From: CAYSPG01 sp964432885
Lineage (GTDB): Bacteria; Bacteroidota; Bacteroidia; AKYH767-A; OLB10
Direction of reading: 5' to 3'
NCBI GenBank assembly: GCA_964432885.1
Contig: CAYSPG010000008.1
Location: forward strand, 1 to 64,000
Length of the DNA stretch: 64,000 nt
A program made the position numbers and the translations under genes. This document shows, piece after piece, positions 18,496 through 27,545 of this stretch. Every line of letters begins with the position of its first letter. Position 1 is the stretch's first letter. The notes under the pieces are model-generated. The model was given only the letters and a program-made list of their open reading frames with translations, was not told the origin of the DNA and did not search any database.

Positions 18496-19440
18496 CTAAG
18501 CAGTTACCGGAACTGGTGCAGTAGCCGGGGCAAGCTCAATATCAAAATCAGTAAACTTACCTTGCACAACATTAACCTCAAACTCTGCCGTAACAAAACC
18601 TATCGCCCTAAACCGCAGCGTAGCAGTAGTTAAGCTTATCTTCTTAAACGCATAATTACCCGCAGCATTCGTAATACGCATACCGTTTTGCTCCGGGGTT
18701 GGGTAACCCACCAGCTCCACTATCACATTACGCATCGCATGGCCTGTATCCGCATTCCGTATAGTACCCCTTATGCCCGTTACAGTTTCATTATAATTAT
18801 AAATCTTGCGCGAATTAAAATAAGCAGTAAAAAAATCAGTATTCGGATACAACGATTTTACCTGATTATCCATATTCTCCTTCAAATTTATAAGCATAGC
18901 TTTAATAGCCGTTTGCAACTGGCTGGTAAACATCTTAAGCTGCGCACGCAATGCCTTAGGCTTTGGAGCAATAGCAGTAAATGCAGTACAATCTCCCCCA
19001 AAATCAGTTAACATAATTGCCGTAATACCAAATGCCAGAATGTTAGCAGCATTAGCCGTAGCTATTTCACGTATTGTTTCTATCGCTGTAGCAAACTTAA
19101 CATCCGACATCCGCGACAACCTACCTGGCGTAAACGGTGATACACTTGCATACAACATCTGATTATTTACCGATATCGCATACCCTTTTATAGCAGCCAC
19201 TATCGGGTTTGCCTCAGCAATAATAAAAGTACGCAACAAATTCTTATCGCGCACCAACCCATGCAACTCAAATGCCTGATTTTGCTTTACCTCCAACGCA
19301 TTCACGGTGATAAGATTTTCATTATGCGTTTGCACCGTACCGGTAAACAGAGTTGAACCTGCCCATACCGACTCATAACTTGCAGCAGTCTGCGATACTG
19401 AGTTCCCCATCACCTGCTGATTCTTTTGTACTTTGTTCAT
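18496..19440 (-). CDS. Hypothetical protein with C-terminal CarboxypepD_reg-like domain
   Basis: A 314-residue protein I do not recognise. The first 220 residues look mostly helical and Ala-rich, without a signal peptide or clear membrane anchor. Residues about 222-305 (GIRGTIRNADTGHAMRNVIV ... GNYAFKKIS) match the carboxypeptidase-regulatory-like beta-sandwich usually found outside the cell. The tail is Pro/Ala/Thr-rich. The gene stands alone, with its own terminator, and is divergent from the membrane protein at 19770. The lack of an export signal on a normally extracellular fold is odd; function is unknown. Confidence 0.8.
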   Translation of the reverse strand: MNKVQKNQQVMGNSVSQTAASYESVWAGSTLFTGTVQTHNENLITVNALEVKQNQAFELHGLVRDKNLLRTFIIAEANPIVAAIKGYAISVNNQMLYASVSPFTPGRLSRMSDVKFATAIETIREIATANAANILAFGITAIMLTDFGGDCTAFTAIAPKPKALRAQLKMFTSQLQTAIKAMLINLKENMDNQVKSLYPNTDFFTAYFNSRKIYNYNETVTGIRGTIRNADTGHAMRNVIVELVGYPTPEQNGMRITNAAGNYAFKKISLTTATLRFRAIGFVTAEFEVNVVQGKFTDFDIELAPATAPVPVTA

Positions 19441-19769
19441 CTTATTTATAAATTAGTTGTTAGTATTATGTGGCGTTTTAATTTTATTTAAATTACCTTT
19501 GTTTTATTTTGCCACCTTTAAAATAAAACAAAACATACCATCTTAACGGAATCAACCAAAACAAGGTTACGGTTTGTTTAATAATTGTGTATAAAGCCGG
19601 AAAAACTGAGTATAAATTTAATAGCATTCTGCAATTTGATTAATAAATATATAAGCCCAATACCATCAAATTATCTAATTTCTACCTATCTTTAAAATCC
19701 TACAAATGTTATTATAGGCTTGAATAAAAAAAATCAATCATTAACTTGTAAAAATTAATATCTAATCTT
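19441..19769. promoter_or_regulatory. Divergent intergenic region with AT-rich inverted repeat
   Basis: About 330 bp between two divergent genes of unknown function. It contains a perfect 13-bp inverted repeat, tttgttttatttt at 19498-19510 and its complement at 19520-19532, separated by 9 bases. TATCTTTA at 19687-19694 is one base off the -7 consensus for the plus-strand gene. No other structure is seen. Confidence 0.4.
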
Positions 19770-21338
19770 ATGAAACAACCTGACGAGAAAAAGGATCACA
19801 ACCAAGACAAAGAAAATTTCGAAAAGACAAAGGACGCTATACAGCCAGATAAAAAAGAGGGAGAATATGATCCGGATGAAGCTTCACATAATCCGGGATA
19901 TATTAATGACAATGAAATTATAAAAGCACTTTCATTACAAATGAAAGATGCAACCAATAGAAGCAGGGGGTCGTTAATTGCACTTTTAATCACTTCATTA
20001 ATAATAACAATATCAGCATTTAATTTCAGAGGCACTTGGTTGTTTACAAGGGAATTTAGAGCGCACAAGGTTGAGTGGAATGAAAACCTGAGGGATGCAA
20101 TCAATACCGATGCATATATTAATAAAGACGAAGCTCTTGTTGATGCACTTAACAGAATTTCAGAAAACAATAATCCAATCTATAAAAGAGATCTGTACCA
20201 TGGAATTCTTGATGGTACATTTAAAACCGTTGATATACCTCCACTAGGAATTGAATTTTATGTAGAAGACATGCCCTTGCTTGGAGCATTCGGATTATCA
20301 ATGGTTTTGCTTTGGTTTTTCTTTGTAAGAAGACGTGAGGTCGGTGTTGTAAAGGCAATTATTGCAAAGGCAAAAAACAGCACTGGCAAACATTCATTAA
20401 AGGTTACTGAGTTTTTGTATAACTCCATTGCTTATTCCCAAATACTTAATAAAGTAAATAAAAGTGATGATCATGATAATCAACACACGTACCCGTTACC
20501 TGAAAGACTTAAGAGTTTTTTTAAAGTACTAATGATTGCTTTAAAAATATTGCTTATTTATGATTTCAAAGAAGATGTTAAGAAAATCAAAGAAAATTTC
20601 AAACTCATGCTTAATCCCAAAAATCATAAAAATAGGGTAAATCAATATGAGTACATTAAATACATTTTAAAAACCGGTTTTTATCTCCCTTCAATGGTTC
20701 TTGCGGTAGTCATAGTTTTTGATATTTATGAAACTTTTTTCAAACCAGTTGAGCGGTATTGGATTCCCAATGAGAATTTCATTCATGAATACAATAATTA
20801 CAGTGATTGTAATGGCATGTTCACCACCCCATTGTCTGAAAGAGTAGCTGATAGCATTATGAAATCAAAATACGATTCTGTAAAATTCTATTATATGCAA
20901 ACTTTATGCGATGTAAAAGACGACACTGCTAATAATTGCATTTGGCAATACCAGAAAAAAATCTGCATAAAAAATATTTTAACAGAAATGAACGATTCTA
21001 TTATCAAAATAAAAAAGCATTATTATAGACATCCTACTTTTTTTCGATATAGCATTTATAGCAAAAAAACTTTTGAAGAAATGAATCATGAGTCTTTACG
21101 CTTTTTCGGTTTTATGACAATGCCGGTAGAATTGCTCCTTGTACGAACAATTATTCCTATTATTTTAATACGCTTATGCTTTCTGCTTACTTGGCGATCT
21201 GTAAAATTAGGACGCGAACGCGATAAAGATTTTTGTGATTTTGAATCCTACTATGAAAAAAAAATAGATGAAGAAAAAAAAACCGATGCGCAAAAAACTA
21301 CCATAAACGAACCCTCGAAAAATGACAAATCCCCGTAG
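19770..21338 (+). CDS. Hypothetical multi-spanning membrane protein
   Basis: A 522-residue protein of no family I recognise. The first 60 residues are very charged (Lys/Asp/Glu-rich), followed by a membrane segment at about 69-88. Further segments lie near 170-186 (LLGAFGLSMVLLWFFFV), about 305-325 and about 450-475. A lysine-rich loop separates the second and third. The region between the third and fourth has five Cys and could be extracytoplasmic. The stop codon TAG falls inside a 31-bp intergenic repeat (21331-21361), so the last residues may be set by repeat insertion. The gene is AT-rich and stands alone. Confidence 0.75.
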   Translation: MKQPDEKKDHNQDKENFEKTKDAIQPDKKEGEYDPDEASHNPGYINDNEIIKALSLQMKDATNRSRGSLIALLITSLIITISAFNFRGTWLFTREFRAHKVEWNENLRDAINTDAYINKDEALVDALNRISENNNPIYKRDLYHGILDGTFKTVDIPPLGIEFYVEDMPLLGAFGLSMVLLWFFFVRRREVGVVKAIIAKAKNSTGKHSLKVTEFLYNSIAYSQILNKVNKSDDHDNQHTYPLPERLKSFFKVLMIALKILLIYDFKEDVKKIKENFKLMLNPKNHKNRVNQYEYIKYILKTGFYLPSMVLAVVIVFDIYETFFKPVERYWIPNENFIHEYNNYSDCNGMFTTPLSERVADSIMKSKYDSVKFYYMQTLCDVKDDTANNCIWQYQKKICIKNILTEMNDSIIKIKKHYYRHPTFFRYSIYSKKTFEEMNHESLRFFGFMTMPVELLLVRTIIPIILIRLCFLLTWRSVKLGRERDKDFCDFESYYEKKIDEEKKTDAQKTTINEPSKNDKSP

Positions 21339-21361
21339 GCGAGAGCGTCCTTTCCGCTCGT
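21331..21361 (+). repeat. 31-bp REP-like repeat, copy 1
   Basis: Sequence beginning ccccgtaggcga and ending tttccgctcgt, with gagcg/cgctc arms. It matches the copy at 21519-21549 at 30 of 31 positions. It contains the stop codon of the preceding gene. Confidence 0.8.
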
Positions 21362-21518
21362 TGTTACACCAGGTCCTTTCGCCCCTTTGCGAAACCCCTG
21401 TCAGGTGATTGCGTACTCACATAACAATCCCCCATTCACCTCAATCCCCTTTGTCCCTTCGCTTCTTCGTTCCTTAGTGTAACCCTTTGTAGTTTTCTTA
21501 CCTTCGAGGCAAGAGAGC

Positions 21519-21549
21519 CCCCGTAGGCGCGAGCGTCCTTTCCGCTCGT
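21519..21549 (+). repeat. 31-bp REP-like repeat, copy 2
   Basis: Same element as 21331-21361 with a single substitution (gcgcgagcg for gcgagagcg). Direct orientation, 188 bp from copy 1. Confidence 0.8.
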
Positions 21550-21563
21550 GCCTTCTTTGTTCT

Positions 21564-21592
21564 GCGGCTCCCGATAGCTATCGGGATGCCGC
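21564..21592. repeat. Perfect 18-bp palindrome with extended GC stem
   Basis: tcccgatagctatcggga at 21569-21586 is a perfect palindrome; gcggc before and gccgc after extend the stem with one bulged T. It belongs to the tcccga...tcggga palindromes also present at 53638-53653 and 62949-62967. Confidence 0.8.
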
Positions 21593-21959
21593 TCTTGTGA
21601 GAACAAACTATTACTATTCATAAAATTAAAATCCCCATATAGCAATGCCACACAGCGATAAAATACCGTTACAATTTTTTATATTACGTAAAAAGCTTTT
21701 CATGTTATACACCATGGCTTTTTAAATACATTATAAAATAAACAACAAATTTTAACACAAACAAGAAGTGTTAAAAAAATACAAAAGCCTGCTTAAATTT
21801 AACTGCCGCACTTAGTGTACCTCAGCGTACTCAGTGTCTCAGTGGTAATTCTTCTTTCAAACATAGTTCGTTAAACGCTCTCTTAAACACTCCCAAAGAA
21901 ATTTTTAAATAGCACAGTTGGTTAAACACTCCCCTTCGCCCTAACCACAACCGATTCCG

Positions 21960-22255
21960 CGCATACCCTAACCAATCCACTCACAACCTCAATCATCTCC
22001 CCACAAACCCTAATCCATTCCCAACTAACCTCAGCCATCTCCCCACAAACCCCAATCCATTCCCAACTAACCTCAGCCATCTCCCCACAAACCCCAACCC
22101 ATTCCCCACTAACCTCAGCCGTCTCCCCACAAACCCTAATCCACTCCCCACTAACCTCAATCATCTTCCCACTAACCCTAATCCATTCCCAACAAACCTT
22201 AGCCGTCTCCCAACAAACCCTAATCCATTCCCAACTAACCTCAGCCAATGCCCCA
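21960..22255. repeat. 42-bp C-rich minisatellite (two diverged 21-bp halves)
   Basis: About seven tandem units of 42 bp, each made of a half like ctcagccatctccccacaaac and a half like cccaatccattcccaactaac; the halves agree at about 14 of 21 positions. No spacers separate units, so it is not a CRISPR array. One minus-strand reading gives a 14-residue EVSWEWI-RVCGEMA type repeat, but several plus-strand frames are open too. Confidence 0.9.
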
Positions 22256-22306
22256 ATCACCATTTACCCCAATCCCACCACCATAATATAAGTCAACATA
22301 CGTTCT

Positions 22307-22314
22307 TACCTTTG
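22307..22314 (+). promoter_or_regulatory. -7 box for the PBP1A gene
   Basis: TACCTTTG matches TAnnTTTG exactly and lies 32 bp before the ATG at 22347. No -33 TTG at ideal spacing was seen. Confidence 0.6.
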
Positions 22315-22346
22315 CACCCACCACACCCCAATCGTAAATCCCATCA

Positions 22347-24569
22347 ATGTCCCCCAAAACCCAAAACAAATACCTCAAAATCTTCTGGATAACCGTTGCA
22401 ATACCCATTATTGCCTTAGCGCTAATCGTTGGCGCCACCAGTGCCGGCTGGTTTGGCACCCTCCCCACCTTCGAAGAACTCGAAAACCCCAACAGCAGCC
22501 TCGCCTCCGAAGTAATAAGTGCCGATGGTATAGTACTCGGCAAATACTTCATCCAAAACCGCTCAAACATACACTACCGCGAACTCCCACCCAACTTAAT
22601 AAACGCACTCAAAGCCACCGAAGACATCCGCTTCGAACAACACAGCGGCATTGACATCCGCGGCCTCGGGCGCGTATTTTTTAAAACCGTACTCCTGCGC
22701 CAAAGCTCTTCCGGTGGCGGAAGCACCATTACACAACAGCTTGCCAAAAACCTCTTCCACGAAAGCCCCAACAGCAAATGGCAACGCATCATCCAAAAAC
22801 TACAAGAGTGGATAATTGCCGTCCGCCTCGAAAAAAGCTACACCAAAAACGAAATAATGGCCATGTACCTCAACACCGTCTCCTTTGGCCGCAACAGCTT
22901 TGGCATAAAATCAGCCGGCAAAACATACTTTGCCAAGCTACCCACACAACTTAAAACCGAAGAATCCGCCTTACTAATCGGCCTCCTTCAAGCCCCATCA
23001 CGCTACGACCCCGTCCGCAAGCCCGAGCGCGCCATCAAAAGACGCAACGTGGTGCTTGCGCAAATGTTAAATTACAAATACATCACCCGGCAACAGTTCG
23101 ACTCACTCAAAAACATACCCATCAAACTAAAATTTGTTGCCGAAGACCATAACGAAGGCCCTGCCCCCTACTTCCGCGAAACCCTGCGACTCGAAATGGT
23201 AAAATGGTGCAATGAACACAAAAAAGCCGATGGCAGCACCTACGATTTATACCGCGATGGATTAAAAATATACACCACCATCGACAGCCGCATGCAACAA
23301 TATGCCGAAGAAGCCATGCGCGAACAAATGACCGACCTCCAAAAAACCTTTAACGACCACTGGAAAGGCCGCATCCCCTGGGCCGACCATCCCGAGATAA
23401 TAGAAAACGGCATGAAACAATCATACCGCTACGCTGCACTCAAAGGCGCAGGTTTATCTGATGCTGAAATAAAAAAGAACTTCAATACCAAAACAGAAAT
23501 GACTGTCTTCTCCTGGAAAGGAGATATTGATACCCTCATGACTCCGCTTGACAGCATAAAATATTATAAAAAGTTTTTGCTTGCCGGATTTATGTCAATG
23601 GAACCGCAAACAGGATATGTAAAAGCATGGGTTGGCGGCACCAACTACCGGCACTTTAAATACGATCATGTAAAAGAAGGTCGCAGGCAAGTAGGCTCAA
23701 CCTTTAAACCGTTTCTTTACACCGTGGCTATGCAGGAAGGCTATTCCCCCTGCTATAAAATTCCAAACGTACCCATCACCATCCAAATACCCAACCAACC
23801 CGACTGGACTCCAAAAAACTCCGACAACAAATACGGTGGCATGCTAAGTTTAAAAGAAGCTCTTGCCGAATCGGTAAATTGCATTTCGGCATACCTCATT
23901 CGCGAATTTGGCGCACAAGCCATGATAGAAGTAGCACGCAGAATGGGAATAACATCACCCATTGACGAAGTGCCATCCATTTGCCTTGGCACACCCGATG
24001 TTTCATTGTTTGAAATGGCTGGCGCATACGGCACCTTTGCCAACAAAGGTGTTTGGACACAACCCATCTACATTACCCGCATCGAAGACAAAAACGGGAT
24101 GGTGTTGCAGGAGTTTGTGCCTCAAAAAAAAGAAGCTATCAGCGAAGAAACAGCTTACCTGATGTTAAATCTATTACAGGGAGTTGTGCAGTTTGGTACC
24201 GGAGCACGCTTGCGCTATCGCTACGGATTGGCAAATGCTATTGCAGGCAAAACAGGAACCACTCAAAACAACAGCGATGGATGGTTTATGGGCATTACGC
24301 CCAACCTGGTTTCAGGCGCATGGGTGGGCTGCGAAGACAGGTCTGTGCACTTTCGCACCACACAACTTGGGCAAGGGGCCAACACGGCACTTCCAATATG
24401 GGGGTTGTTTATGAAAAAAGTTTATGCTGATAAATCCATCAACCTTTCCACTACCGATTTCGAAAGACCTAAACAAACGCTAACTGTTGAGCTCGACTGT
24501 TCAAAATACGAACAGCAAAACAATTCCACACAACAAAACGACAATGGCTTTGGTAGCGATTTGCCTTAA
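22347..24569 (+). CDS. mrcA: Penicillin-binding protein 1A (bifunctional transglycosylase/transpeptidase)
   Basis: A 740-residue class A PBP that polymerises and cross-links peptidoglycan. It has one N-terminal membrane anchor (about 12-34), a GT51 domain with the catalytic TEDIRFEQHSGID motif (Glu92, Asp93) and GGSTITQQLAKN (124-135), and a transpeptidase domain with STFK (Ser451), SVN (509-511) and KTG (635-637). The C-terminal tail is Gln/Asn-rich. The 5' half to about 23450 is strikingly C-rich on the coding strand, with many CTC, TTC and ATC codons, whereas the 3' half uses more ordinary AT-rich codons. The C-rich character continues from the minisatellite upstream. Confidence 0.95.
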   Translation: MSPKTQNKYLKIFWITVAIPIIALALIVGATSAGWFGTLPTFEELENPNSSLASEVISADGIVLGKYFIQNRSNIHYRELPPNLINALKATEDIRFEQHSGIDIRGLGRVFFKTVLLRQSSSGGGSTITQQLAKNLFHESPNSKWQRIIQKLQEWIIAVRLEKSYTKNEIMAMYLNTVSFGRNSFGIKSAGKTYFAKLPTQLKTEESALLIGLLQAPSRYDPVRKPERAIKRRNVVLAQMLNYKYITRQQFDSLKNIPIKLKFVAEDHNEGPAPYFRETLRLEMVKWCNEHKKADGSTYDLYRDGLKIYTTIDSRMQQYAEEAMREQMTDLQKTFNDHWKGRIPWADHPEIIENGMKQSYRYAALKGAGLSDAEIKKNFNTKTEMTVFSWKGDIDTLMTPLDSIKYYKKFLLAGFMSMEPQTGYVKAWVGGTNYRHFKYDHVKEGRRQVGSTFKPFLYTVAMQEGYSPCYKIPNVPITIQIPNQPDWTPKNSDNKYGGMLSLKEALAESVNCISAYLIREFGAQAMIEVARRMGITSPIDEVPSICLGTPDVSLFEMAGAYGTFANKGVWTQPIYITRIEDKNGMVLQEFVPQKKEAISEETAYLMLNLLQGVVQFGTGARLRYRYGLANAIAGKTGTTQNNSDGWFMGITPNLVSGAWVGCEDRSVHFRTTQLGQGANTALPIWGLFMKKVYADKSINLSTTDFERPKQTLTVELDCSKYEQQNNSTQQNDNGFGSDLP

Positions 24570-24675
24570 GACGATTTGATGATTTAGTAATGCGATGATG
24601 TGTTAATTACTCAATGGCACATCAACACATTGCCTAATTTCCTATTTTCGTCCCTCTTAAAATTAAAGTAGTACA

Positions 24676-25383
24676 ATGAATAAAGTAGTTAAAAACGCAG
24701 ATGACGCTGTGTGCGATATTCAAGATGGAATGACACTTGCCCTTGGCGGATTTGGCCTGTGCGGCATTCCCGAAAATTGCATCAGTGCACTTGTAAAAAA
24801 AGGTGTAAAAAACATTACATGCATATCAAACAATGCAGGCGTTGACGATTTTGGCTTGGGGCTTTTGTTGCAGGGTAAACAAATAAAAAAAATGATTTCA
24901 AGTTATGTAGGAGAAAATGCTGAATTCGAGCGGCAAATGCTAAGCGGAGAATTAGAAGTTGATCTAATTCCTCAAGGAACGCTTGCCACCCGGCTAATGG
25001 CTGGTGGCTATGGCATGCCTGCAATATTTACCCCCGCAGGTGTAGGCACCGAAATTGCACAAGGCAAAGAGGTGCGTAAATTTAAATTTAACGGTGTTGA
25101 AAAAAATTATTTAATGGAGTATGCTTTCGAACCTGAATTTTCCATCGTTAAAGCATGGAAGGGCGATACGCATGGTAACCTTGTATTTAGGCTTACCACC
25201 CGAAACTTTAGTCCGCTTGTGGCAATGGCCGGTAAAATTACCATTGCAGAAGTTGAAGAACTTGTTGAACCCGGACAATTAAATCCCGACAACATTCATG
25301 TGCCTGGCATTTATGTTCATAGAATTTTTAAGGGAGAAAATTATGAGAAGAGGATAGAGCAAAAAACAGTAAGGAAGAAGTGA
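24676..25383 (+). CDS. scoA: 3-oxoacid CoA-transferase subunit A
   Basis: A 235-residue family I CoA-transferase alpha subunit, transferring CoA from succinyl-CoA to acetoacetate or a related 3-oxoacid. The GGFGLCGIPENCI glycine-rich segment near residues 24-36 and GGYGMPAIFTPAGVGTE near 112-128 are characteristic. It is followed 70 bp later by subunit B on the same strand. The spacer between them consists of degenerate gatgtggtgattt-type words. A TATTTTCG box at 24643-24650 is one base off the -7 consensus. Confidence 0.93.
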   Translation: MNKVVKNADDAVCDIQDGMTLALGGFGLCGIPENCISALVKKGVKNITCISNNAGVDDFGLGLLLQGKQIKKMISSYVGENAEFERQMLSGELEVDLIPQGTLATRLMAGGYGMPAIFTPAGVGTEIAQGKEVRKFKFNGVEKNYLMEYAFEPEFSIVKAWKGDTHGNLVFRLTTRNFSPLVAMAGKITIAEVEELVEPGQLNPDNIHVPGIYVHRIFKGENYEKRIEQKTVRKK

Positions 25384-25453
25384 TGCGGTGATTTGCCGAT
25401 AAGATGATGTGGTGATTTTATAATGTGGTGATTAAATAAAAACACTTTAAAAA

Positions 25454-26113
25454 ATGGCTTTAGATAAAAATGCAATTGCAAAACGCATTGCACGCGAAGT
25501 AAAAGACGGCATGTATGTAAACCTTGGCATTGGAATTCCAACCCTTGTTGCAAACTATTTAACCGAAGGAGTAAACGTTACTCTGCAATCCGAAAACGGA
25601 ATACTTGGCATGGGTCCTTTTCCGTTTGAAGGCAATGAGGATGCTGACTTAATTAATGCAGGAAAACAAACAGTAACATTACTTCCAGGCTCCTCTATTT
25701 TTGATTCCGCCTTAAGTTTTGGAATGATACGCGCTCAAAAAGTTGACCTTACAATTTTAGGTGCAATGGAAGTGAGTGAGGAAGGAGATATTGCCAATTG
25801 GAAAATTCCAGGCAAAATGGTAAAAGGTATGGGTGGTGCAATGGACTTGGTAGCTTCTGCAAAAAATATTATTGTAGCCATGCAGCATGTAAATAAAGCA
25901 GGCGAATCGAAACTATTGCCAAAGTGTACCCTACCATTAACAGGCGTAAAATGCATAAAGCGCATTGTTACCGAACTTGCCGTACTTGATGTATTACCAC
26001 AAGGCGGATTTAAATTATTAGAACGTGCCCCGGGTGTTACAGTTGAAGATATTAAAAAAGCCACTTTAGGAAAACTAATAATTGAAGGAGAAATTCCTGA
26101 AATGATTATTTGA
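25454..26113 (+). CDS. scoB: 3-oxoacid CoA-transferase subunit B
   Basis: A 219-residue beta subunit of the family I CoA-transferase. The catalytic glutamate is Glu47 in the SENGILG motif, which forms the CoA-thioester intermediate. GIGIPTLV and the GGAMDL segments are conserved. With subunit A it allows ketone body use or activation of short-chain 3-oxoacids in the cytoplasm. Length is normal. The next gene begins within 8 bp of its stop (ATG at 26122), or overlaps it if a TTG at 26110 is used. Confidence 0.93.
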   Translation: MALDKNAIAKRIAREVKDGMYVNLGIGIPTLVANYLTEGVNVTLQSENGILGMGPFPFEGNEDADLINAGKQTVTLLPGSSIFDSALSFGMIRAQKVDLTILGAMEVSEEGDIANWKIPGKMVKGMGGAMDLVASAKNIIVAMQHVNKAGESKLLPKCTLPLTGVKCIKRIVTELAVLDVLPQGGFKLLERAPGVTVEDIKKATLGKLIIEGEIPEMII

Positions 26114-26121
26114 ATGGTGTG

Positions 26122-27534
26122 ATGCGATATAAAGAGCATTTCGAAAAAATAGCACCAAAGCGCGTAAAAGAGCGCAAGCGGCATTCCTATTATTGGAATG
26201 ACATTACTTTTTTTTGTGATTATTTTTCACTAGAAAACCTTTCGGTGCTCGAGGTTGGATGCAGCACAGGAAATTTACTAAACGACATAAGAGCCAAACG
26301 AAAAGTTGGTATTGACTACAGCCCGACAACGATTGAAATTGCACGCATGCAATTTCCACAAATCGAATTTCATGTTATGGCAGCAGAAGAAATTTCGCTT
26401 GACGAAAAGTTTGATTTAATAATTCTTTCAAACCTCATTGGCTATGTTGATGATGTGCAGGCAGTGTTGCAGCAACTGCATAAGGTTTGCCATGAGCATA
26501 CAAAAATTATTGTTACTTGCCACAATCATTTGTGGGAACCCATTTTTAAAATAGCCGAAGCGCTTGGATTAAAAACAAAAGTGCCGCAGGTAAACTGGCT
26601 TACACGTGTTGATGTAAAAAACTTATTGCTGCTTGCTGGTTTTGATTGCTACCGCCAAACAGGACGCATGTTGTTGCCTGTTTATCTTCCTTTGATTTCT
26701 TCTTTTGTAAATAATTTTGTTTCAAAACTTCCCATTTTCAGATTGTTTAACATCAATTCGTTTTCGTTTGCAAAACCACTTCCTGCTTTTAGTAATGAAA
26801 ATATTAACAAAAAATATTCGGTAAGCATTGTAATTCCTGCGCGCAACGAAAGTGGAAATATTGAAAACGGCCTTTTGCGCGTTCCAAAATTTGGAAAGTG
26901 GCAGGAAATAATTTTTGTTGAAGGAAACTCAACTGATGATACGTGGCAAAAAATTCAGGAGATAAAAGAAAAATATTCTTCTACACATAAAATAAAAATT
27001 GCAAAGCAGGAAGGCAAAGGAAAAGCGGATGCCGTACGCAAAGGTTTTGGAATTGCCGAAGGCGATATACTGATGATATTGGATGCCGACCTTACCGTGC
27101 CACCCGAAGACTTACCTAAGTTTTATAATGCCATTGCATCGGGCAAAGGCGATTTTATTAATGGTTCGCGGCTTGTATACCCGATGGAAAAAGAAGCCAT
27201 GCGCTTTTTAAACATGCTTGGAAATAAGTTTTTCAGTTTTGCATTTACTTGGCTACTCGAACAGCAGTTTAAAGATACCTTATGTGGAACAAAGGTTATT
27301 TTCAGAAACGACTATCAGAACCTTACCATCAATCGTAAATTTTTTGGAGAATTTGATCCTTTTGGCGATTACGATTTAATATTTGGTGCCTATAAACTTA
27401 ACCTTAAAATTCTTGAACTGCCAATCCGCTATCGCGAACGCACTTATGGAAGCACTAACATTTCGCGATTTAAGCATGGGCTTATTCTGCTACGCATGTG
27501 CTTTTTTGCAGCACGAAAAATAAAATTCCGCTAA
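26122..27534 (+). CDS. Fused SAM methyltransferase and family 2 glycosyltransferase
   Basis: About 470 residues. The N-terminal 190 residues are a class I SAM-dependent methyltransferase (VLEVGCSTGNLL motif I; IILSNLIGYV post-motif region). A linker leads to a GT2 domain from about residue 230 (SIVIPARNESGNIENGL; EGNSTDDTW; the metal-binding LDADLT; GDYDL), of the DPM1/undecaprenyl-phosphate type. A TTG at 26110 would add four residues; ATG at 26122 is preferred. The protein may methylate and glycosylate a lipid-linked or surface glycan, but the acceptor is unknown. The close spacing to the CoA-transferase genes suggests cotranscription without an obvious metabolic link. Confidence 0.88.
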   Translation: MRYKEHFEKIAPKRVKERKRHSYYWNDITFFCDYFSLENLSVLEVGCSTGNLLNDIRAKRKVGIDYSPTTIEIARMQFPQIEFHVMAAEEISLDEKFDLIILSNLIGYVDDVQAVLQQLHKVCHEHTKIIVTCHNHLWEPIFKIAEALGLKTKVPQVNWLTRVDVKNLLLLAGFDCYRQTGRMLLPVYLPLISSFVNNFVSKLPIFRLFNINSFSFAKPLPAFSNENINKKYSVSIVIPARNESGNIENGLLRVPKFGKWQEIIFVEGNSTDDTWQKIQEIKEKYSSTHKIKIAKQEGKGKADAVRKGFGIAEGDILMILDADLTVPPEDLPKFYNAIASGKGDFINGSRLVYPMEKEAMRFLNMLGNKFFSFAFTWLLEQQFKDTLCGTKVIFRNDYQNLTINRKFFGEFDPFGDYDLIFGAYKLNLKILELPIRYRERTYGSTNISRFKHGLILLRMCFFAARKIKFR

Positions 27535-27545
27535 ACAGTAAGTAG

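Larger units (their letters stand above)
21339..22346. other. Repeat-rich intergenic region
   Basis: About 1 kb without a convincing gene. It holds two 31-bp REP-like copies, a strong GC-rich hairpin (21564-21592), a Bacteroidota-type filler with repeated ctcagtgt words (about 21815-21850), a 42-bp C-rich minisatellite (about 21960-22255) and the PBP1A -7 box. Open frames across the minisatellite exist because the period is divisible by three and are not good evidence of coding. Confidence 0.7.

Noticed and set aside
21922..22263. Minus-strand ORF with EVSWEWI repeats as a protein gene
   Set aside because: Any stop-free frame across a 42-bp repeat stays open; several frames on both strands are open, and there is no convincing start context.
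23962..24430. Alternative-frame ORFs in the 3' half of the PBP1A gene
   Set aside because: They overlap the transpeptidase domain, whose motifs are intact in the main frame.
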